From positions 1 through 40,372 of the forward strand of contig JAFRRJ010000013.1 in the NCBI GenBank assembly GCA_017428155.1: a stretch of DNA of 40,372 bases. The letters run 5' to 3'. Below are positions 33,852 through 40,372 of the stretch, piece after piece. Each line of letters opens with the position of its first letter. Position 1 is the stretch's first letter. The translations under genes were made by a program, and so were the position numbers. The notes under the pieces are model-generated. The model was not told the DNA's origin. It saw only the letters and a list, made by a program, of their open reading frames with translations, and did no database searches. The stretch comes from Clostridiales bacterium (GTDB taxonomy: Bacteria; Bacillota; Clostridia; Saccharofermentanales; Saccharofermentanaceae).

Positions 33852-35309
33852 ATGAGCTCGAGAAAATGGCTTACAGGTTATTGTCTTATAGTTACCATCC
33901 CGCTGATCCTTATTGCGGTATGGGTAATTAAGACGGATCCTTATTTCCATTTCCATAAACCTGATACATCTAATTACTATTACACGCTCAATAAAGAACG
34001 TTTCCAGAATGACGGTATATTGAGGAACTTCGAATACGACGGGATCATCACTGGAACTTCAATGGCCGAGAATTTTAAGACATCTGATGCAGAATTGTTC
34101 TTCGGAGGAACATTTGTCAAAGTGCCTTATGAAGGCGCTTACTTTCAGGAAATAGACCGGGAACTTAGAGTTGCACTTAAGCACGACCGGGACCTGAAGA
34201 TAATAATCAGAGGCCTTGACATGAACCGGTTCAGAGCCGATAAAGACCAGACGAAGAAGAGCGTATATGATTTCCCGGAGTATCTTTATAACGATAATCC
34301 ATTTGATGATGTCGAGTATCTTTTCAACAGGAATGTAGTTTTCGAGGACTGTTATGAGATGACATCCGACAGGTTAAGTGATGGGTTTACGCCCGGCATT
34401 ACTTCATTCGATGATTACAGGAACTGGATGAAGAACTATAACTTCGGCTATGAGTCTGTGCTGGGTGAGGGCACGCAGGAGACAGACTTTAAGAGAGCTC
34501 AGCCGGATCTTTCAGAAAAAGAAAAAGAGAACGTGAGAGCAAATGTCAGGCAGAATATTACTGACCTTGCAAGGGAATATCCTGATGTGGATTTCTATAT
34601 CTTTTTTACTCCGTACAGTGTGGTCTGGTGGCAGAAGCAGATCAACGACGGGAATTTCAACAAGCAGATACAGGCCGAGAGGATCGTTATAGAAGAGATG
34701 CTTCAGGTAAGCAATATAAAGCTTTATTCATTCAATAATCTTACTGACATTACAACTGATCTCAATAACTATAAAGACGATATCCATTACGGCGACTGGA
34801 TCAACAGCCTTATGCTCAGTTACATGAGCAGCGGCACCTGCCTTCTTTCTGAAGATAACTATCAGGACTATCTTAAGAGTGAAGAAGAGTTCTATGGAAG
34901 TCTTAACTATGACAGATGTTACCTGTATCAGAAGGACTACAGGAAGGATTATCTGGCCGCGGCGGTCTTGAATGAGGAGATCTACGGAGTAGAGCCTTAT
35001 ATAGTCAGTGAACCGAAGCCTGAGGGCAACAAATACGTGTTAACAATAGATGATGTAAGTGCTTATAAGTATATCGTCTGCAAAGAAGCGGTAAGCGAAG
35101 GAACTAATACGATAAGTATCTACGACGGCAGCGGCACGCTTTTGTTCGAGGAATCGCGAATCGAGCAGTCCGGCTTTACCGGCAGTCAGCATATAATTGA
35201 TATCGAACGGTTCGAAGGCCGGATGGAGATAGTTTTCACGGGTGAATATATCGAGTCATCATTGACGGGAGAGAAGCGGTTCGTATACAGCGAGATAGCC
35301 GTTTACTAA
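33852..35309 (+). CDS. SGNH-like protein partner of the MBOAT acyltransferase
   Basis: A 485-residue protein with one N-terminal membrane helix (about 8-28) and an outer domain. ITGTSMAENF holds the likely nucleophile S70, and YKDDIHYGDW holds the D309-x-x-H312 pair, the SGNH catalytic layout. Such proteins complete the acetyl transfer started by an MBOAT partner, as in PatA/PatB and AlgI/AlgJ pairs. The C-terminal 110 residues look like a beta-rich extra domain. It lies 9 bp downstream of the MBOAT gene. The acceptor glycan is not known. Confidence 0.78.
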   Translation: MSSRKWLTGYCLIVTIPLILIAVWVIKTDPYFHFHKPDTSNYYYTLNKERFQNDGILRNFEYDGIITGTSMAENFKTSDAELFFGGTFVKVPYEGAYFQEIDRELRVALKHDRDLKIIIRGLDMNRFRADKDQTKKSVYDFPEYLYNDNPFDDVEYLFNRNVVFEDCYEMTSDRLSDGFTPGITSFDDYRNWMKNYNFGYESVLGEGTQETDFKRAQPDLSEKEKENVRANVRQNITDLAREYPDVDFYIFFTPYSVVWWQKQINDGNFNKQIQAERIVIEEMLQVSNIKLYSFNNLTDITTDLNNYKDDIHYGDWINSLMLSYMSSGTCLLSEDNYQDYLKSEEEFYGSLNYDRCYLYQKDYRKDYLAAAVLNEEIYGVEPYIVSEPKPEGNKYVLTIDDVSAYKYIVCKEAVSEGTNTISIYDGSGTLLFEESRIEQSGFTGSQHIIDIERFEGRMEIVFTGEYIESSLTGEKRFVYSEIAVY

Positions 35310-35376
35310 AAGCGACAAAACCGACAAAACCCGCCGGATTTGCATTTTTGACCCCCGAAATTGAGACTTTTGGCTA

Positions 35377-35405
35377 TTGAATGAGACCCGCAAACTGAAT
35401 ACACT
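35377..35405 (+). promoter_or_regulatory. Possible promoter upstream of the DUF5688-type gene
   Basis: TTGAAT at 35377-35382 and TACACT at 35400-35405 are 17 bp apart. If real, the terminator at 35424 lies in the leader RNA and could act as an attenuator. No promoter is seen between that terminator and the gene. Confidence 0.35.
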
Positions 35406-35423
35406 AATACTGCATAAAAACGA

Positions 35424-35449
35424 ACGCATCCTTCGGGGTGCGTTTTTTT
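35424..35449 (+). terminator. UUCG-loop intrinsic terminator
   Basis: ACGCATCC (35424-35431), TTCG loop (35432-35435), GGGTGCGT (35436-35443) with one G-U pair, then a run of seven T. It closes the long def-to-SGNH run or acts as an attenuator for the next gene. Confidence 0.9.
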
Positions 35450-35480
35450 ATGCGAATTTTTATTTACGGAGGATTTGAAT

Positions 35481-36443
35481 ATGATGAGTTACGAGAGTTT
35501 CACAAAAAAGGTGATGCGGGATTTCCTTCTCTACATGCCGGAACAGTATGCCGGTTGTGAACTGGAAATCAAGAAGGTGCCAAAGGTCAACACCTGTCTT
35601 ACCGGGGTCATAATCAGACCCAAAAACTTTAAGGGCACATACTGCAGTCCGACATTCTATCTTGAGCGCATGTACGAGCAGTACAAGGAATGCGGTTCGT
35701 TCGAGAAGGTCATGGCAAATCAGGCTGTCTATCTCGAAGAGGCAATGAAATTCCTGCCTGAAGATATCACAAGGATCGATATCGCCAACATGAAGGACAG
35801 GATCGTATTCCAGATCGTCAACACGAAGGAGAACCGGGAAATGATCAATCTCTGTCCCCACAGGGAGGTCATGGATCTTACGATCGTCTACAGAGTCATC
35901 ATGAACGTTGATAAAGAAGGCGTATCGGGCTTTCTTATCACCAACGACATTGCAAGCCTCGAGGAGATGTCTGAAGAGCTTCTTTACCATCTGGCAAAGA
36001 AGAACACTAAGAAGATCTTTCCTTTCAAGAGCGAGCGGATAGAGAAGACCATGGGCCGCCTTATGAAGCGCTGGGGAGCTGACGATGAGGATATAGGATG
36101 CTCATTTCCGGATCTTGATTCAGTCCCTGAGAAAGACCGTGTATATGTTATCAGCAACAAGTACGAGTTCTTCGGCGCCAATGCTCTTCTGTACAAGGAT
36201 GTAATCGCAAAAGTAGCAAAGAATATCGGCACAGACTGTTATATACTGCCGTCTTCAGTTCATGATCTTGTCGTTCTGTCAAAGGAGTCTTTCAGCGAGG
36301 CTTCAAAGCTCATTAACCTTGTAAAAGAGACGAACAGCGAACACGTAAGACTGTCGGACAGGCTGTCAGACAGCATTTACCTTTACAGTATTGTTGACGG
36401 CTCCATCAACCGTATCAGTGAACCGGAGGAGGAAGCATCGTGA
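35481..36443 (+). CDS. DUF5688-type protein
   Basis: A 320-residue soluble protein without signal peptide or membrane helix. It resembles the DUF5688 family I recall as common in Lachnospiraceae and related Clostridia, with the typical start (SYESFTKKVMRDF), a mid-region YRVIMNVDKEGVSGFLITND and a late YVISNKYEFFGANALLY. Function is unknown. ATG 35481 is chosen because GGAGG at 35468-35472 lies 8 bp upstream. It overlaps the large surface-protein gene by 4 nt (GTGA), so the pair is translationally coupled, although one product looks cytoplasmic and the other exported. Confidence 0.75.
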   Translation: MMSYESFTKKVMRDFLLYMPEQYAGCELEIKKVPKVNTCLTGVIIRPKNFKGTYCSPTFYLERMYEQYKECGSFEKVMANQAVYLEEAMKFLPEDITRIDIANMKDRIVFQIVNTKENREMINLCPHREVMDLTIVYRVIMNVDKEGVSGFLITNDIASLEEMSEELLYHLAKKNTKKIFPFKSERIEKTMGRLMKRWGADDEDIGCSFPDLDSVPEKDRVYVISNKYEFFGANALLYKDVIAKVAKNIGTDCYILPSSVHDLVVLSKESFSEASKLINLVKETNSEHVRLSDRLSDSIYLYSIVDGSINRISEPEEEAS

Positions 36444-39400
36444 GCAGGATCGATCTTAACAGATTCAGGACGGGTTTTATCTCGAGCCTTTTAGCGGCAA
36501 CGGTTGCAATCTGCACCTTGCCGCTTTTTATATACCGCGAAAAGACCAAGGCAGCAGTATTAAGCCAGAACGCCCTCGTTTCCGAATCAGATACAAAGGC
36601 GGCCGGCTATTCAAGCGAGAAAGCTTTCAGAGACGCGGTGCTCTCATCCTGCCAGAGATTGGAAGGCGTAAAGTACGAATGGGGCGGCGGGGGCTGGAAC
36701 GGCATTGACTGTGCAGGCTCAGTCAGCATCGCATATGCAGCGGCGCTTGGCACAGTCAGCATTAACAGTACTCCCGGTTCTTATGGCAGCAGGACTCTTT
36801 CTTATTCAGGCGGCGGTAATCCGGACAAGTACGGATTTTACAGACCGGGCTTTGCAGGGATCAAGACAAGCTTTACCAACGGCATCTATAAGAAAAGGGG
36901 AATAACACCTTCAGAGAACCACTTCTCGAGCTTTGAAACGAACGGAGTTACAGGCATTCAGTCCGAAGAGTGGCTCGATATAATCAACACATACGGATTC
37001 AAACCCGGCGACATGATCGTCTGGTGGAACGACAGCAATGACAGCGTAAATGCACAGCACATAACGATCTATGCAGGAATCGAGGACGGCGTCCCGGTCC
37101 ACTGGACAGCGAGTTCAAGCGCGGGGTATTTCTGCAAAAAGCCTTTGGCTGACAGTTCTTCCGAAGCCGGCAAAGGCAGTTTTACCGGCTTCATGGGTCT
37201 TAAGGCCACCGCACTTATAGATGCTGCATATGTCGGATTCTATATAGATAAAAGGGATCCTTCAGGCATCAACTATACGGGCTGCGTGTTCTCGGTATAT
37301 AAGGATTCAGACCTTACAAATAAAACAGGCGAACTAAGAGATGACGACGGCAACGGTATCTATTCCGACTACTACGCTCTTAAAGACGGCGAATATGTGA
37401 ATCAGAAATACCGCCTTACACTGACAGACGAGCAGTCTTGTGATTATTATGACGACCTGTTCTTCAAAGAGACAACAGCTCCTTCGGGAGTGATCCTTCC
37501 TGACGGATCTTATGTAAGCCTTAAAGATCCCGCCGGAAATGTTCCTTCATACTATGAGTTTAAAGACGAATCTGTTTACGAAGCAAAGATAAGACTTAAC
37601 AGAACAAACGGAAGCACAGGAAGGCTTGAATACTCAGTTACAGGACCTGACGGTACCGTGCTTTTATCTGCTTCTGACAGCAGTTATTCATATAACCCCG
37701 GTTCGAACGATGTCGTTATCACCAACATGGTATCTGACAGCTCTTCGATGGGCCGCGGCACTGACGGAGGCCTATTTACCGATGCAAGCAGCATCAAGCT
37801 CGAGAAGACCACTTCAACTGCATTTGATGTTACTTCTACGGAATTTACGGTATTTGAAGGCTCTGATGCCGTTGCGGTCTATAAGTATTCTGACGGAAGC
37901 TGGAAGTGGTTTGATGCTTTCGGAAGAGAATGGCCGGGCGCCGGATCGTTCCCGGTAAAATACGGAACGGAATACACTCTTACAGAATCATTTGCCAAAG
38001 GTGAACCTTATAAATGTGCTGACGGAAGCATACTGGAATATGAGTATTCAAATGATTCCGGCTGGAATAAAACAGGCGATACGTCTTATGAATACACGTT
38101 TACTACAGGAGATGTCTTTTCGAAGGAGACGTATTCTTATGTCGTCATGAACAACAGGATATCGGGCAAGTTCAAGCTGTTAAAGAACGTATCTGATGAG
38201 GACGATTCGCCGGAAGGGTTTGTTTTCGAGCTTTGGGACGAATCGAAAACCGTTTTGCTGGCGAAGGGAACATCGGCAGCGGACGGTACAGTCTATTGGG
38301 AGAACGGATCAGGTCAAAACCTTGCTTCATTGGATCTTCCTTCGGGTAAATATGTCCTTGCAGAGATCATTCCGGTCAAGTGCTTCGAAAACACTTCCGC
38401 CGGCTATGCTTACAAGATCCCGGAAGGATTTAAAGACGGCAAGGACGGCAAATGGTATAAGGACATAGTCATCGGCTCAGAACTTTATACTGATACCGTT
38501 ACTAACGACAGAAGCGAATCTTCGATAAGGATCACAAAGTCGTCTGAAGACGGCGAGATCAAGGATGTCGGATTCGAGCTTTTCTACGGCGGCAATTCAG
38601 ATGATCCTTTATGGCAGGATTCGAAGATTGCAGAAGGTAAGACAAATTCTAAAGGCGTTCTTAAGTTTGCGAATCTTCCTTCCGGCTGGTACAGGATCGA
38701 TGAAGTCGTAATGCCGTTTTATAAAGTAACCTGGGATGACGGTTCGGAAGGCAGGTCCAGGACAGTCAGGATAACCGGCAAAGACGATAACAGGACTATA
38801 CAGGTCAGGGCAGAGAACAGGATCGATATCAATCCTGTTCTAAGCACGGAGCTTACAGGAAGCCTTTCTTCACATGATGTGAACTGCGGCAAATATACGA
38901 GACTTACTGACCGCGTCTTCTTCGAAAACCTCGTCGCCGGCTGCACTTATACGATCACGGGCACGCTCGTAAATAAGAAGACCGGCGAAGAGCTTAAAGA
39001 CTGTGAAGAGCGGGAATATAAGATCTCTATACCTTTTACAGCAGATGAGGCGGTTGGAGAGATCTATAAAGACATGAACGGCAGGGAAGTGGTCAAAGGT
39101 TATATCGATGTCGGTTTCCTTGCAGATACAGATTATCTGTTCTCTCAGGCATTTGCTTCCGGTGAGAGTGCATTGGAAATCGTGTGTTTTGAGGAACTGG
39201 AGTTCAGAGGCATCACGATAGCAGAGCATTGCGATCTTGAAGATGAACATCAGACTGTAAGAGTTGCGCCGGAGATAACGACAAAAGCTGTTGATAACGG
39301 CACTGGCACAGGCGTTCTGACTTTAGCGGAAACAGTCGGCATCACTGACACTGTCAGTTATAAGGGTCTTGAGCCAGGTGAAGCATATGTGCTTACGGGA

Positions 39401-40177
39401 ACGCTTATCGATAAGGCAACAGGTAAACTGTATATGGATGCTGATGGAAGAACTTATAGTGAGACCGTAACTTTTGTTCCGGAGGCATCTTCAGGCGATA
39501 TAACTGTGTGTTTTACGGAAGTTATGGTTCCGGAAGATTATGTGGAGATTGTAGTTTTCGAGACGTTAAGACTTGAAGCTGGCAAAGGTGATATAGCATC
39601 ACATGAAGATATTAACGATATAGATCAGACATTAAGACGTCCGACATGCTCAACAGTTGCAACGACTTCAGTCGGCAAAAAGGCCTTCTGGGAAGATACA
39701 ACGGTTACGGTGATAGATCATGTATGCTACGAGAACCTCGAACCCGGCAAGACATACTATGCCAGAGCAACATTAGTGCTCAGCGACGGAACAAGCGTAA
39801 TAAGCAAAGGCAATGAAGTCGTATCTATTCAGGAATTCGAGCCTCAGGAGCCGTCCGGCTCTGTCGATGTAACGCTGAAGTTCGATTCTAAAAATCTGGA
39901 CCGTGGAGACAGAGTCGTTGTAATGGAAAACATCTACGATAAGTCTACAGCAGAAGAGATCGATATGGGTCTACAGACAGAAGATGTTCATGTTCTGTCT
40001 CATGAAGACCTCAACAATATGGATCAGAGTCTTAACGTAACGAGCATCCCTGTCCTCGGTGATCTTGGCGAAGGCTCGGTGGAGAAGATACTTGGGATTG
40101 CTCTGGTAATAACCGGAGCGGCATCGATAGTTGTGGCATTTGAGATTAGGAGAAGAAGACTTAAGCGTGGAATATAG
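36440..40177 (+). CDS. Large NlpC/P60-SpaA-VaFE repeat surface protein
   Basis: A 1245-residue exported protein. A signal or anchor helix (about 12-32) precedes an NlpC/P60-like cysteine peptidase domain (about 50-240) with GIDCAGS (C91) and QHITIYAG (H207). About four SpaA/Cna-B-like prealbumin folds follow (starting near 262, 450, 575 and 693), then three VaFE repeats (about 798-940, 942-1065, 1070-1205) with CFEEL, VFETL and the weaker VMENI; the conserved acidic residue suggests intramolecular isopeptide or similar bonds. A C-terminal membrane helix (about 1216-1236) ends in EIRRRRLKRGI. No LPxTG-like sorting motif is seen. The GTG start is set by GGAGGAGG 7 bp upstream. Probable adhesin or wall-bound stalk with a catalytic head. 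Confidence 0.88.
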   Translation: MSRIDLNRFRTGFISSLLAATVAICTLPLFIYREKTKAAVLSQNALVSESDTKAAGYSSEKAFRDAVLSSCQRLEGVKYEWGGGGWNGIDCAGSVSIAYAAALGTVSINSTPGSYGSRTLSYSGGGNPDKYGFYRPGFAGIKTSFTNGIYKKRGITPSENHFSSFETNGVTGIQSEEWLDIINTYGFKPGDMIVWWNDSNDSVNAQHITIYAGIEDGVPVHWTASSSAGYFCKKPLADSSSEAGKGSFTGFMGLKATALIDAAYVGFYIDKRDPSGINYTGCVFSVYKDSDLTNKTGELRDDDGNGIYSDYYALKDGEYVNQKYRLTLTDEQSCDYYDDLFFKETTAPSGVILPDGSYVSLKDPAGNVPSYYEFKDESVYEAKIRLNRTNGSTGRLEYSVTGPDGTVLLSASDSSYSYNPGSNDVVITNMVSDSSSMGRGTDGGLFTDASSIKLEKTTSTAFDVTSTEFTVFEGSDAVAVYKYSDGSWKWFDAFGREWPGAGSFPVKYGTEYTLTESFAKGEPYKCADGSILEYEYSNDSGWNKTGDTSYEYTFTTGDVFSKETYSYVVMNNRISGKFKLLKNVSDEDDSPEGFVFELWDESKTVLLAKGTSAADGTVYWENGSGQNLASLDLPSGKYVLAEIIPVKCFENTSAGYAYKIPEGFKDGKDGKWYKDIVIGSELYTDTVTNDRSESSIRITKSSEDGEIKDVGFELFYGGNSDDPLWQDSKIAEGKTNSKGVLKFANLPSGWYRIDEVVMPFYKVTWDDGSEGRSRTVRITGKDDNRTIQVRAENRIDINPVLSTELTGSLSSHDVNCGKYTRLTDRVFFENLVAGCTYTITGTLVNKKTGEELKDCEEREYKISIPFTADEAVGEIYKDMNGREVVKGYIDVGFLADTDYLFSQAFASGESALEIVCFEELEFRGITIAEHCDLEDEHQTVRVAPEITTKAVDNGTGTGVLTLAETVGITDTVSYKGLEPGEAYVLTGTLIDKATGKLYMDADGRTYSETVTFVPEASSGDITVCFTEVMVPEDYVEIVVFETLRLEAGKGDIASHEDINDIDQTLRRPTCSTVATTSVGKKAFWEDTTVTVIDHVCYENLEPGKTYYARATLVLSDGTSVISKGNEVVSIQEFEPQEPSGSVDVTLKFDSKNLDRGDRVVVMENIYDKSTAEEIDMGLQTEDVHVLSHEDLNNMDQSLNVTSIPVLGDLGEGSVEKILGIALVITGAASIVVAFEIRRRRLKRGI

Positions 40178-40285
40178 CCCTAGCTGTGAAAGCCTTAGGC
40201 TCCTTATATTAAAAGACGGTGCCGCTCTGACCAATGTCATTAAGTTAAGCTGACGTTGACTCACGGAGACCACAAAAACAAATCA

Positions 40286-40322
40286 AAAAGAGACTGGAGA
40301 AGCAAAATCTTCAGTCTCTTTT
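40286..40322 (+). terminator. Intrinsic terminator after the surface-protein gene
   Basis: AAAAGAGACTGgAGA pairs with TCTtCAGTCTCTTTT across an AGCAAAA loop, with a mismatch, and is followed by more T. The stretch 40178-40285 contains no gene that I can support. Confidence 0.85.
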
Positions 40323-40372
40323 CGTTTTTCAGGCAGCGCAAACAGACAGATTGAGTCTGCTTTTTGGTTTTA

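Noticed and set aside
40178..40285. Small gene or tRNA after the surface protein
   Set aside because: No open frame with a ribosome site and no cloverleaf pattern; only a short palindrome (GCCTTAGGC) is visible.

Overview
The window reads as a chromosomal segment of a Gram-positive anaerobe of the class Clostridia (Bacillota), probably a gut or rumen type. Pointers are a T-box leader in front of pheST, a PASTA-domain Ser/Thr kinase with its PP2C phosphatase, AGGAGG-type ribosome sites, a DUF5688-type protein, and a VaFE/SpaA-type surface protein. I cannot name a genus from sequence alone. All supported genes are on the + strand. Most are housekeeping genes in tight operons. The more unusual content is at the two ends and in a few divergent genes in the middle.

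Layout: (1) 1-1308: an array of 74-bp units each containing a perfect 12-bp inverted repeat, then a PD-(D/E)XK-like nuclease gene, then a 13-bp tandem repeat. (2) 1476-3692: a GH25 lysozyme lipoprotein and holA. (3) 3731-9374: a promoter, icd, a SEC-C protein, mreC, mreD and a class B PBP2 (mrdA). (4) 9466-10561: a promoter, a methylglyoxal-synthase homologue that has lost its catalytic residues, and a glyoxalase II-like hydrolase. (5) 10593-14552: a promoter, a phenylalanine T-box leader, pheS, pheT and a terminator. (6) 14647-20984: three TadE/TadG-like pseudopilin-type genes without their secretion motor, a small membrane protein, a YerC/TrpR-like regulator with an insertion in its helix-turn-helix, secA and a terminator. 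(7) 21012-23202: an extended -10 promoter placed so that the purine nucleoside phosphorylase mRNA appears leaderless, then ahcY and a terminator. (8) 23283-35449: a long run def-fmt-rsmB-rlmN-stp-pknB-rsgA-rpe-thiN followed by an MBOAT acyltransferase and an SGNH-like partner, closed by a UUCG-loop terminator. (9) 35481-40322: a DUF5688-type gene coupled to a 1245-residue NlpC/P60-SpaA-VaFE surface protein, then a terminator.

How they work together: mreC/mreD/PBP2 build the lateral wall. The GH25 lipoprotein and the NlpC/P60 protein would cut or remodel wall. Stp/PknB sense wall fragments through PASTA domains. The MBOAT/SGNH pair probably O-acetylates an exported glycan. The centre of the window is translation and protein maturation: PheST, Def, Fmt, RsmB, RlmN, RsgA and SecA. 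PNP/AhcY recycle the methylation by-product and purines.

The best candidates for undescribed biology are the hairpin-repeat array next to the nuclease-like gene (with a decayed relative of the repeat at 23229-23252), the catalytically stripped methylglyoxal-synthase homologue paired with a metallo-hydrolase, the leaderless PNP gene, the motorless Tad-like trio, and the interrupted HTH of the YerC-like protein.
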